Origin: Ruminococcaceae bacterium UBA866
GTDB lineage: Bacteria > Bacillota > Clostridia > Oscillospirales > Ruminococcaceae
DNA length: 10,047 nt
Reading direction: 5' to 3'
Assembly: GCA_002295325.1 (NCBI GenBank)
Contig: DBGA01000026.1
Location: 56,808 to 66,854, forward strand
The notes under the pieces were generated by a model. That model was given only the letters and a program-made list of their open reading frames with translations. It ran no database searches and had not been told where the DNA came from. Position 1 is the stretch's first letter, and each line of letters opens with the position of its first letter. The position numbers and the translations under genes were made by a program. Shown one piece after another: positions 1-7,017 of this stretch.

Positions 1-263
1 TCAATCTGACTTAAAACCTTTTTTGTGTTTCCAAACGGGAGTTCCAAATCGCCAGCGTCAAAGATAGCATAGTCGCAAAGGTCTTTATCTTGATAGGGTG
101 AATAGGTTTCAATTCCAAAGGATTCACTTCGCATTGCCTTGCTCGCAAAACGTGTTCCGGGGCGAAAAGAGGTAGTTCCGTCAAAAGGAGCACCGAAAAG
201 GACAATGTCAGCTTTTGCATATTCCCTATCACAACCAATAAAGGTTTCAATATTCTTATTCAA
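1..263 (-). CDS. speB: Agmatinase (agmatine ureohydrolase), N-terminal part, cut by left edge
   Basis: This is the first 87 codons of a ureohydrolase-family agmatinase, which hydrolyses agmatine to putrescine and urea. The frame gives GAPFDGTTSFRPGTRFA at about residues 24-40 and FDAGDL at about 68-73, typical of the N-terminus of bacterial SpeB; the metal-binding His/Asp motifs lie beyond the edge. The start is taken as TTG at 263-261, because a TAG stop lies three codons upstream in this frame and no ATG or GTG fits the N-terminus. AGAGGAG lies about 13 nt upstream. The start overlaps the last 8 bases of speE, suggesting translational coupling. The presence of agmatinase implies that the upstream decarboxylase acts on arginine. 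The family call is confident; the exact start is fairly sure. Confidence 0.9.
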   Translation of the reverse strand, partial: MNKNIETFIGCDREYAKADIVLFGAPFDGTTSFRPGTRFASKAMRSESFGIETYSPYQDKDLCDYAIFDAGDLELPFGNTKKVLSQI

Positions 264-1107
264 CTTCTTCTAGCATCTCCTCTACATAGTTCGGTAAATA
301 AAAAGCTCCCTTGTGCAAATTTGTATTATAATACTTTGTTGCAATCCCTAACTCATTCCACTTCTTTGCATTCAAATCTTTCAACGGGTGATATTTTTTT
401 GATGCAAACCCAAACAGCCAATGCCCAGATGGATAGGTTGGAATATGTGCTTGATAAACACGACTTATTTCAAATGATTCCACAATTCGCTTGTGTGCTC
501 TTTTCATTGCGTTGGCATCATCCTCATAAAAAGGACTTTCATGTTGATTGACCATAACTCCGTCTTCTTTGAGTGCCTTAAAGCAGCTTCCGTAGAATTC
601 CTTGGTAAAAAGTCCTTCACCGGGGCCAAACGGGTCGGTGGAGTCAACAATGATAAGGTCATATTCATTTTCATAGTTGCGAATAAATTTAAGTCCGTCT
701 TGATAGTAAATATGAAGTCTTTTATCATCAAAGCTACACGCAGTTTGTGGCAAAAATTCTTTACAAATGCTTACCACCATTTCATCAATCTCAACCAAGT
801 CGATATGCTCAATTGTTTCATAACGTGTCAGTTCTCGAACAACGCCACCGTCGCCAGCACCGATAATCAGTACCTTTTTCACATTAGGGTGAACTGCCAT
901 TGGAACATGGGTTATCATTTCATGATAGATAAATTCATCTTTCCCAGTCAACATGATAAATCCGTCAAGGGTTAAAAATCTGCCAAACTCCTTTGATTCA
1001 AAAATATCTATCCGCTGAAATTCACTTTTTCCGCTATAAAGTTGTTTATCAACTTTAATAGACAATTTTACGTTCTTTGTGTGTTTTTCGCTATACCAAA
1101 GTTCCAA
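256..1107 (-). CDS. speE: Spermidine synthase (polyamine aminopropyltransferase)
   Basis: The 283-residue protein should transfer the aminopropyl group of decarboxylated S-adenosylmethionine to putrescine, giving spermidine and methylthioadenosine in the cytosol. The length is normal for the family. Visible motifs are the substrate-loop region TGKDEFIYHEM (54-64), the nucleotide-binding GAGDGG (83-88), the acidic residue E107 expected to hold the ribose, QDG (136-138), and the catalytic DSTDP (155-159). The start is TTG at 1107-1105, with GGGGAGGGG about 7 nt upstream. It lies inside the end of speA, a 17-base overlap, so the two genes are probably translationally coupled. Putrescine as acceptor is inferred from the neighbouring speB; other diamines are possible. 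Confidence 0.95.
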   Translation of the reverse strand: MELWYSEKHTKNVKLSIKVDKQLYSGKSEFQRIDIFESKEFGRFLTLDGFIMLTGKDEFIYHEMITHVPMAVHPNVKKVLIIGAGDGGVVRELTRYETIEHIDLVEIDEMVVSICKEFLPQTACSFDDKRLHIYYQDGLKFIRNYENEYDLIIVDSTDPFGPGEGLFTKEFYGSCFKALKEDGVMVNQHESPFYEDDANAMKRAHKRIVESFEISRVYQAHIPTYPSGHWLFGFASKKYHPLKDLNAKKWNELGIATKYYNTNLHKGAFYLPNYVEEMLEEVE

Positions 1108-2566
1108 TTTTAACCCCTCCCCTTAAAACATTTATTTTTCTGATTTCCATATCTTCAGGGCCTGTTAAGAAGCAGCCCTTTTCTTTTGCGTATTCAATAT
1201 AGTCAATAATCTCTTTTGTGATTTCCTCACCAGGTGCTAAAATTGGAATACCGGGAGGGTAACACATTACAAACTCACAACAAACTCTGCCGACACTATT
1301 GTCTAACTCAAGAGGTTCCTTCTCTGCATAAAAGGCTTCCTGTGGTGAGAGAACAACTCTCGGATTGATATATTCATGCCTTAACATTCCACTTTTGTCT
1401 TTCTTATATCTTCGTCGAATTTCTGATAATGCGCCGATAAGCCGCTCAATATTTTTAATGCTGTCTCCAACCGAAATATAGGACAAAATATTCCCAATAT
1501 CACCAAATTCTATTTGAATGTCATATTCATCACGAAGAAGGTCATAAACCTCAATGCCTGCAAGACCAACGTCAAAAGTATTCACCGACAGTTTGGTAAT
1601 ATCAAAATCAAAAACTGTATCGCCGTTAATCAGCTCTTTTGAATAAGCATAGTAATCACCGATCTTGTTGATTTCCTCTCGTGCATATTCTGCCAGAGAG
1701 GCAACTCGGGTAAATATTTCCTTGCCGTTTAGGGCTAAGTTTTTGCGAGAAATATCAAGGCTTGACAGCAAGAGGTACGAACCACTTGTGGTTTGTGTTA
1801 GGTTGATTACCTGACGAACATAGTTTGCATTTATATTTTTACCACAGAGCAAAAATGAACTTTGCGTCAGCGAGCCACCTGATTTATGCATACTAACAGA
1901 GGACATATCGCAACCAGCATCCATTGCCGAGATTGGCAAAGTGTCATCAAAGTAAAAGTGTGTTCCGTGAGCCTCATCAGCCAAAACGAGCATATTATTT
2001 TCATGTGCAAGCTCTGTAATTGCCTTTAAGTTAGAGCAAATTCCGTAATAGGTTGGATTGTTGACTAAAACTGCCTTTGCATTAGGGTTTTCACTGATTG
2101 CTTTTTTCACATCATCAAGCGACATCCCAAGTGCAATTCCTAGTCTTTCGTTTGTCTGAGGATTGATATATACAGGGATTGCACCACACAAAATAAGTGA
2201 GTTGATAACGCTCCTATGAACATTTCGTGGAAGTATGATTTGATCCCCTTTTTTACACACAGATAAAATCATTGCCTGCACTGCCGAGGTTGTTCCATTT
2301 ACCATAAAAAAGGCGTGTTCTGCCCTAAACGCTTCTGCAGCTAGTTGCTCGGCTTCTTTTATCACGCCAACAGGATGGCAAAGGTTATCCAATGGTTTCA
2401 TTGAATTAACATCAACACTAAGACATTTCTCGCCTAAAAAGTCGGTTAGTTCTTTGTGTCCTTTGCCTCTTTTGTGTCCTGGAACATCAAAAGGAACAAC
2501 ACGCATCTTTTTAAATTCTTCCAACGCCTCGTAAATTGGTGCTTTATTTTGAGTGGCTTTATTCAA
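1091..2566 (-). CDS. speA: Orn/Lys/Arg decarboxylase family, probable arginine decarboxylase
   Basis: This 491-residue PLP-dependent fold-type I decarboxylase matches the size of the Bacillus SpeA/YaaO group and is much shorter than the proteobacterial inducible enzymes. Motifs seen are PGHKRG (29-34), NGTTSA (90-95), DEAH (197-200, with D197 for the pyridine nitrogen and H200), and SMHKSGGSLTQ (225-235), in which K228 should form the PLP Schiff base. The C-terminal domain (about 390-491) contains the CYPPGIPILAPGE stretch typical of the family. Family membership alone does not separate arginine from lysine or ornithine; arginine is inferred because speB follows in the same operon. The start is TTG at 2566-2564, with AAGGAGG about 10 nt upstream overlapping the stop region of speD. 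The gap to speD is 15 bases. Confidence 0.92.
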   Translation of the reverse strand: MNKATQNKAPIYEALEEFKKMRVVPFDVPGHKRGKGHKELTDFLGEKCLSVDVNSMKPLDNLCHPVGVIKEAEQLAAEAFRAEHAFFMVNGTTSAVQAMILSVCKKGDQIILPRNVHRSVINSLILCGAIPVYINPQTNERLGIALGMSLDDVKKAISENPNAKAVLVNNPTYYGICSNLKAITELAHENNMLVLADEAHGTHFYFDDTLPISAMDAGCDMSSVSMHKSGGSLTQSSFLLCGKNINANYVRQVINLTQTTSGSYLLLSSLDISRKNLALNGKEIFTRVASLAEYAREEINKIGDYYAYSKELINGDTVFDFDITKLSVNTFDVGLAGIEVYDLLRDEYDIQIEFGDIGNILSYISVGDSIKNIERLIGALSEIRRRYKKDKSGMLRHEYINPRVVLSPQEAFYAEKEPLELDNSVGRVCCEFVMCYPPGIPILAPGEEITKEIIDYIEYAKEKGCFLTGPEDMEIRKINVLRGGVKIGTLV

Positions 2567-2581
2567 TCCGATTTATCCTCC

Positions 2582-3346
2582 TTAGTATACATTCATTCCG
2601 CTAAAAATTTCTATCATTTCCCGTCTTAAACTATTTGTAATGTCAAGCCTAGTCTTAGGTGTAATTTCATAAACATCCGTATTGAAAAGATAGTTTTTCA
2701 AATCCACTTCGTTGATAAGCATTTTTGTGTGAAAAATATTTGATTGATACATATTGATATCAATTGCATCGTATTTTGCAAGTGTTTTCGCATCAATATA
2801 GTCTTGAATCGAGGTTATATTATGGTCAATAAAAAGCTTTTTACCAGCCAAATCTCTGGTGAAACCTCGAACACGATAATCCATAGTGATGATATCTGAA
2901 TCAAAGCTACCGATGAGAAAGTCAAGGGTGCTCAATGGAGTAACCTCTCCGCAGGTCGCAACATCAATGTCAACTCGAAAAGTTGCAATTGAATTGTCGG
3001 GGTGGTACTCTGGATAGGTATGTACAGTTACATGACTTTTATCAAGATGTGCTACAACAGTTTCGCCAGCCATACTCGGTACCATTGCTTGTTCCGCTAT
3101 TAAAAAAGTCACACTTGACCCTTGTGGGTCATAATCCTGTTTGGATACATTAAGAACATGAGCACCTATCATATCCGTTACATGATACAGAATATTTGTG
3201 AGCCTTTCAGCATTATATTGCTCATCAATATATGCAATATAATCTCGTTGCTCCCTTTCGGTTTTTGCATAGCAAACATCATAAATGTTAAAACTAAGCG
3301 ACTTGGTAAGATTATTAAACCCATAAAGCTTTAGTTTATTTTCCAT
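2582..3346 (-). CDS. speD: S-adenosylmethionine decarboxylase proenzyme, long E. coli type
   Basis: The enzyme makes decarboxylated S-adenosylmethionine, the aminopropyl donor for SpeE. At 254 residues it is the long (E. coli-like) form, not the short SpeH form of Bacillus. [14 protein letters not shown] (100-113) contains the K103-S104 bond where self-cleavage should create the pyruvoyl group from S104. C132 in the TCGE stretch corresponds in spacing to E. coli Cys140. [10 protein letters not shown] and NIFHTKM are further family signatures. The ATG at 3346-3344 is chosen because GGAGGG (3351-3356) sits 5 nt upstream; the frame is open a few codons further, to a TTG, but that would lie before this ribosome binding site. 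It is first in the spe operon and preceded by a long structured leader with a terminator hairpin, so it is the likely control point. Confidence 0.96.
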   Translation of the reverse strand: MENKLKLYGFNNLTKSLSFNIYDVCYAKTEREQRDYIAYIDEQYNAERLTNILYHVTDMIGAHVLNVSKQDYDPQGSSVTFLIAEQAMVPSMAGETVVAHLDKSHVTVHTYPEYHPDNSIATFRVDIDVATCGEVTPLSTLDFLIGSFDSDIITMDYRVRGFTRDLAGKKLFIDHNITSIQDYIDAKTLAKYDAIDINMYQSNIFHTKMLINEVDLKNYLFNTDVYEITPKTRLDITNSLRREMIEIFSGMNVY

Positions 3347-3350
3347 AAAA

Positions 3351-3722
3351 ACCCTCCAAAACAAAAAATCTCAGGAAATATTGTGGGTATACCACAACAC
3401 AACCTGAGATTAGTCATTTCTAACATAAGTGCATTATTTATTATTGAATTTACATTCATTTTATTTATTCACGATTTTAGAGGTTAGAGTCTATATAGCA
3501 AGAACTTACTTTTACTACTCTTATTGACCGTTTCACAAGTGTGTATTTGGTACACGTGGTTATGAAGTAACCATCTTATAAAATTCGAGCTTTTAACTCG
3601 ATCAATAATGCAACATCAGTTGCAATCGGCAGTTGACCTGGCTGTCCGTATGGCCTCAATTCCGTTAGGAATGGTCAGTGTGCTCTTGTCTTTAGCAATT
3701 AATATGCTAAGACTCTAAAAAC
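3351..3722 (-). promoter_or_regulatory. Structured 5' leader of the spe operon, candidate riboswitch
   Basis: Transcription from the promoter at 3729-3757 should start near 3722, giving about 375 nt before speD. A closing helix pairs 3711-3718 with 3484-3491 (TTAGAGTC/GACTCTAA). Next comes a hairpin at 3692-3710 (TTAGCA/TGCTAA), then a 7-bp helix pairing 3682-3688 with 3499-3505 with one G-U pair. Inside that helix are: a stem of 3673-3677 with 3634-3638 enclosing hairpins at 3659-3672 and 3640-3655; and hairpins at 3609-3624, 3585-3601, 3557-3573 and 3541-3555, with 5-6 bp stems. An unstructured AT-rich linker (about 3412-3474) leads to a terminator hairpin before the speD ribosome binding site. 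I see no T-box, SAM-I, lysine, cobalamin or ykkC core. The structure is drawn by eye; the ligand or factor is unknown. Confidence 0.7.
3361..3411 (-). terminator. Intrinsic terminator in the speD leader (attenuator)
   Basis: On the minus strand AATCTCAGG (3411-3403) pairs perfectly with CCTGAGATT (3375-3367), and TTGTGG/CCACAA (3397-3392 with 3386-3381) forms a nested upper stem. The lower stem runs straight into a T-rich tract (TTTTTTG, then TTTT). It ends about 5 nt before the GGAGGG ribosome binding site of speD. Placed between promoter and first gene, it would cut off the whole operon unless an alternative fold prevents it. No clear antiterminator strand was found by eye. Confidence 0.75.
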
Positions 3723-3728
3723 AAACAA

Positions 3729-3757
3729 ATTATATCACAACTCTCATAACCTGTCAA
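3729..3757 (-). promoter_or_regulatory. Consensus sigma-A type promoter of the spe operon
   Basis: TTGACA (3757-3752) and TATAAT (3734-3729) are separated by exactly 17 bases, a perfect consensus pair. The predicted start near 3722 lies a few bases before the 5' strand of the leader's closing helix. A promoter this strong fits a unit whose output is set afterwards by attenuation. Confidence 0.85.
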
Positions 3758-3834
3758 GCATTAACCTTTACTTATATATAATTATCCAATATTAACAATA
3801 TTATAAATAAAAATCAGCCGTTATGGATAGGCGC

Positions 3835-3876
3835 AAAAAACTAATACACCATCCCAAAGAACGGTGTATTAGTTTT
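3835..3876 (-). terminator. Intrinsic terminator after fakA
   Basis: A perfect 14-bp inverted repeat, 3863-3876 with 3837-3850 (core CTAATACACC/GGTGTATTAG), encloses a 12-nt loop. It is followed on the minus strand by a run of T ending at 3835. It starts 8 bases after the fakA stop codon and separates the yloU-fakA block from the spe promoter. Confidence 0.9.
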
Positions 3877-3884
3877 ATATCATT

Positions 3885-5537
3885 CTATTCAACAGATATC
3901 ATATAGTAATAAACTGGTTGGCCACCATTTATTAGATTAATCTCATAATTGTCGCCGTATTTTTCCTTTATCAATTCCAAAGATTTTTCAGCCTGTTCAT
4001 CGGTTACATCACTGCCGTAAATAATAGTGATGAATGATCCAGCAGATTTCTTTGTAAGCACCCTTGTTAAACGCATAATCGCTTTGTTGAGGTCTTTGTC
4101 TACAAAGGAAAGCTTGCCATTATCAAGCCCTAAAATCTCACCTTTTTTAATTGCGTGTCCGTCAAAATCAGAATCACGAGCAGCAAAGGTAATCAAACCT
4201 GTTTGTACCAAATCAAATTGCTTTGTCATTGAAAGACGATTCTCGCTGTAGCTTTGGTCGCTATCAAACGCAAGCATAGCAGAAATCCCTTGTGGAATTG
4301 TGCGAGTTTGAAGTACACAAACACGTCTATCAGCAAGCTTAACAGCCTGTTCTGCTGCCATGATAATATTCTTGTTATTAGGTAAAACAAACACAGTTTC
4401 AGCAGGCGTTGCCATAATAGCTTTAAGAATATCGTCTGTGCTAGGGTTCATAGTTTGACCACCGCTAACAATTTTATCCACGCCTAAGTCATAAAATAAT
4501 TCTTGCAATCCTGCACCGGCAGCAACAGCAACAAATCCAAATTGCTTCTCTGGATTAACAGGCGCATATTCATCGCCTTGTTTTACATAAGCCGCTTCAA
4601 CTACTTTAGCTTGATGCTGAATACGCATGTTGTCAATCTTTAAGTTCATCAATTGACCAAATTTTAAACCCTCTTGGATAGCGTTTCCTGGGTCATTGGT
4701 ATGAACGTGTATTTTAATAATCTCATCGTCGTCAACGCAAACAACGCTGTCGCCAATTGACTCTAAGTATGCTCTAAGTTTAAGTGGGTCTGCGCTATTT
4801 GGAGCTTTATCAACGATAAACTCTGTGCAATAGCCAAATGTAATCTCGCCATCATAGTCTGAAACCGCATTTAACACCGGGTTAACAGCCTCATGCTTTG
4901 TCTTTTCGTTTGAAATAGGCTCAATTACTTTATTATTGTTAAATACGCTTTGCATTCCCTCAAAAATGACTACCAATCCCATACCGCCTGCATCTACAAC
5001 GCCTGCTTTTTTAAGCACTGGTAACAGTTCTGGGGTTTGTGCCAGTGCTTCTTTTGCTTTTGTAACAATTTCGTCAAATATAATTTGAGGGTCGTTGGTT
5101 TGCAGTGCAAGCTCGGTTGCCGCCTCTGCAGCAAGTCTTGCCACTGTTAGAATTGTACCTTCGGTTGGCTTCATAACAGCCTTATACGCAGCATCTACAC
5201 CTAAAGTTAGAGCAGACGCTAAATCTTGACCATTTGCCTGTTCCTTGCCTTTTAAGCCTTTTGAAAAACCCCTAAATAATAGGGATAGAATAACGCCCGA
5301 GTTTCCTCTTGCACCACGAAGCAATGCTGATGCTGCAACCTCTGCCGCTTTTTCTACAGTAGGGTTTTCTAACAACATAAGTTCTTTTTTACCAGCATTG
5401 ATGGTCATAGACATATTCGTACCAGTGTCACCATCTGGAACTGGAAATACGTTTAATTCATCACACATTTGCTTATTATTTGAAATATTATTTGCACCTG
5501 AAATTATAGCTTTTGCAAGTACGCTTCCTTGAATCAC
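3885..5537 (-). CDS. fakA: Fatty acid kinase A, DhaL/YloV family
   Basis: The 550-residue protein matches the FakA/YloV family, whose ATP-binding subunit phosphorylates fatty acids held by a separate DegV-type FakB protein, feeding exogenous fatty acids to phospholipid synthesis. The N-terminal DhaL kinase domain (about 5-205) shows FPVPDGDTGTNM (31-42, with Mg-ATP aspartates D35 and D37), GARGNSGVILS (75-85), KPTEGTILTV (123-132) and VVDAGGMG (180-187). A middle domain carries HVHTND (277-282), and the C-terminal part is the usual FakA tail. The start chosen is GTG at 5537-5535 with AAGGAG about 9 nt upstream; the frame is open 16 codons further, but that extension lacks a ribosome binding site and family likeness. 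It follows yloU by 139 bases, the usual pairing. No FakB gene lies in the window. Confidence 0.93.
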   Translation of the reverse strand: MIQGSVLAKAIISGANNISNNKQMCDELNVFPVPDGDTGTNMSMTINAGKKELMLLENPTVEKAAEVAASALLRGARGNSGVILSLLFRGFSKGLKGKEQANGQDLASALTLGVDAAYKAVMKPTEGTILTVARLAAEAATELALQTNDPQIIFDEIVTKAKEALAQTPELLPVLKKAGVVDAGGMGLVVIFEGMQSVFNNNKVIEPISNEKTKHEAVNPVLNAVSDYDGEITFGYCTEFIVDKAPNSADPLKLRAYLESIGDSVVCVDDDEIIKIHVHTNDPGNAIQEGLKFGQLMNLKIDNMRIQHQAKVVEAAYVKQGDEYAPVNPEKQFGFVAVAAGAGLQELFYDLGVDKIVSGGQTMNPSTDDILKAIMATPAETVFVLPNNKNIIMAAEQAVKLADRRVCVLQTRTIPQGISAMLAFDSDQSYSENRLSMTKQFDLVQTGLITFAARDSDFDGHAIKKGEILGLDNGKLSFVDKDLNKAIMRLTRVLTKKSAGSFITIIYGSDVTDEQAEKSLELIKEKYGDNYEINLINGGQPVYYYMISVE

Positions 5538-5676
5538 CTTTATGCACTCCTTAAAAATAGCTTTTATCTGTATATAGAGTTGCAAAGTTTGCCACTCATA
5601 TTTATCACAATTTTAAACTGTGAGTACTTCACTTACATTTATATTCTAAACTCAATAAAAATACCTGTTATGTCAA
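5538..5676. other. Spacer between yloU and fakA
   Basis: This 139-base AT-rich gap is long for an operon spacer but holds no terminator with a T run. A weak dyad, TCACA/TGTGA at 5605-5623, and a TTGACA just after the yloU stop are present, but the latter has no -10 box at a normal distance. The two genes are probably co-transcribed. Confidence 0.4.
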
Positions 5677-6030
5677 CTATTCGGTACGCATACCGTCAAC
5701 AAACACATTTACTCTAGATACTGCAAACCCCGTTTTCTCTTGAACAGTGAACTCAACTTTATGCATAATACTTTTTACAATGGCGGATATATTTGTTCCA
5801 TAAGCCACAATAATATGAAGATCGATTACAAGCTTTTGATTTTTTACTCTCACCCTAATCCCTTTATCAATATTGTCACGTTTCGTAATTTTCGCTATGA
5901 TACCTTGTTTAGCATTTGCATTTGCCATTGCAGCTACTCCAAAACAACTTACAGCGGCATTACCGACAATAGTTACAAAATATTCATGTGAGATATCAAT
6001 AACACCCAAATGATTTTCAAGTTTAACCAT
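5677..6030 (-). CDS. yloU: Asp23/YloU family envelope-stress protein
   Basis: A 117-residue protein of the Asp23/Gls24/YloU family, close in length to Bacillus YloU (about 120). The family pattern GVIDIS near the N-terminus, then FGVAAM (around 30-35) and the VRVKNQKLVIDLHIIVAYG strand region, is recognisable. There is no signal peptide or membrane segment. Members act at the cytoplasmic face of the membrane or in envelope homeostasis; the exact role of YloU is not established. The ATG at 6030-6028 is preferred: GGAG lies 8 nt upstream, while the ATG seven codons earlier has GGAG only one base away. Its position directly before fakA is the conserved arrangement. A promoter is seen upstream at 6128-6155. 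Confidence 0.88.
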   Translation of the reverse strand: MVKLENHLGVIDISHEYFVTIVGNAAVSCFGVAAMANANAKQGIIAKITKRDNIDKGIRVRVKNQKLVIDLHIIVAYGTNISAIVKSIMHKVEFTVQEKTGFAVSRVNVFVDGMRTE

Positions 6031-6127
6031 AATATGAACTCCATTCTCCACACAAATAAGTGAAACACTATTACACCTATGGCGTGGTATTTTATTAAGA
6101 TGAGCATTTTATCTATTTATACTAATT

Positions 6128-6155
6128 ATTATACACGAATAAAACTTTTTTGCAA
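6128..6155 (-). promoter_or_regulatory. Promoter before yloU-fakA
   Basis: TTGCAA (6155-6150) and TATAAT (6133-6128) are 16 bases apart in the gap after ymdB. The start would fall near 6121, about 90 bases before yloU. No terminator separates ymdB from this promoter, so read-through from ymdB is also likely. Confidence 0.65.
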
Positions 6156-6172
6156 ATAGGTTTTTATGAACT

Positions 6173-6940
6173 TTAGCGTAAATTAATCCTTGTAATAGAT
6201 TTACATAGTCCAGTTTTTTCATCAAGGGTTAACATAACACCGTCAAGTTGGCATTTTCCCTCTGCCACTTCAAATCTTGTTGGCATATGAGTTTTAAATC
6301 TTGTTATTATATTTTCAGGGCAAACGCCTAGCACCGAATCAATCGGTCCAGTCATTCCTAAATCGGTAATATATCCTGTGCCATTGGGCAAAACTTGTTC
6401 ATCGGCAGTTTGAATATGAGTATGTGTTCCCACCACCGCAGAAACTTTCCCATCTAAATAATAGCCCATTGCTTTTTTTTCGCCTGTTGCCTCTGCGTGA
6501 AAATCAACCAGTACATATTTTGCCTTAACTTCAGCCAAAATATCATCAATTACAACAAAGGGATTATTGACAGGTTCCATAAATGACACCCCAATCAAAT
6601 TTATTACTAAAAGTTGATAAGAGCCTCCATCATACAAATAGTAGCCATTTCCATTGCAGCAATCTGGGAAGTTTGCAGGTCGTATCACCTGTGGGGTTTC
6701 ATCTAAATAACTGTATATCTCTCTGCGTTTATAGACATGATTTCCTGTTGTTATGATATCAACGCCAGAGTCTAGCAAAAAGGTTGCAGAGGCTGGCAAT
6801 ATCCCATTTCCGACTGCTGAATTTTCACCGTTAGCTATCACGACGTCTATTGAATTTTGGCGTTTAAATTGCGGTAATCGTTCTCTCAGGAAATCACATC
6901 CTATTTGCGAGACAACATCACCAATCATTAATATTTTCAT
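6173..6940 (-). CDS. ymdB: YmdB-family metallophosphoesterase / 2',3'-cyclic nucleotide phosphodiesterase
   Basis: A 255-residue calcineurin-like phosphoesterase of the YmdB type, a dinuclear-metal enzyme active on 2',3'-cyclic mononucleotides in Bacillus, where it influences biofilm and motility gene expression. All family motifs are present: GDV (7-9, D8), NGEN (37-40, E39 and N40), GNH (66-68), DFHAEATGEK (146-155, H148) and VGTHTHIQTAD (170-180, H173 and H175), so an active metal site is expected. The ATG at 6940 is the only plausible start, and the protein begins MKILMIGDV as relatives do. The ribosome binding site AAAGGAGA lies 20 or so bases upstream, beyond a small hairpin. It follows the CNNM-type gene by 77 bases with no clear terminator, so the two are probably one transcript. 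Confidence 0.94.
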   Translation of the reverse strand: MKILMIGDVVSQIGCDFLRERLPQFKRQNSIDVVIANGENSAVGNGILPASATFLLDSGVDIITTGNHVYKRREIYSYLDETPQVIRPANFPDCCNGNGYYLYDGGSYQLLVINLIGVSFMEPVNNPFVVIDDILAEVKAKYVLVDFHAEATGEKKAMGYYLDGKVSAVVGTHTHIQTADEQVLPNGTGYITDLGMTGPIDSVLGVCPENIITRFKTHMPTRFEVAEGKCQLDGVMLTLDEKTGLCKSITRINLR

Positions 6941-6968
6941 AATAGGCAGCTAGACGCTGCTCTCCTTT
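6941..6968 (-). promoter_or_regulatory. ymdB: ymdB ribosome binding site split from its start by a hairpin
   Basis: AAAGGAGA (6968-6961) is a strong Shine-Dalgarno site, but 21 bases separate its GGAG core from the ymdB ATG, and no start codon lies between. The gap holds a perfect 5-bp hairpin, GCAGC-GTCTA-GCTGC (6960-6946). If it folds, the effective spacing drops to about 6 nt, the normal value. The hairpin could therefore allow or tune translation initiation. Confidence 0.6.
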
Positions 6969-7017
6969 CGCACACAAACGAATATAAACTTCAAATTTGT
7001 GCCTGTGTGGGAAAAAA

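Noticed and set aside
11..250. A 79-codon minus-strand open frame at the left edge.
   Set aside because: It is out of frame with speB. The neighbouring frame, starting TTG at 263, gives the clear agmatinase N-terminus through the edge.
493..975. A 160-codon plus-strand open frame.
   Set aside because: It is a shadow of speE, which has full family motifs on the other strand; it has no family likeness or ribosome binding site.
3640..3672. ACGGAC and ACGGAA near hairpin loops, recalling the TwoAYGGAY or guanidine-II motifs.
   Set aside because: Only one copy fits AYGGAY, and the second lies partly in a stem, so the match is too weak without a covariance search.
3484..3718. A small mobile element bounded by inverted repeats TTAGAGTCT/AGACTCTAA.
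   Set aside because: The ends coincide with the transcript start and a nested RNA fold; no target-site duplication is evident, so a regulatory RNA explains it better.
3361..3722. T-box or known SAM, lysine, cobalamin or guanidine riboswitch in the speD leader.
   Set aside because: No T-box sequence (GGTGGNACCGCG type) or conserved core of these classes was found by eye on either strand. GTGGTATACC in the terminator loop only loosely resembles a T-box.
5740..5991. An 83-codon plus-strand open frame.
   Set aside because: It lies wholly antisense to yloU and looks like a chance frame in AT-rich DNA.
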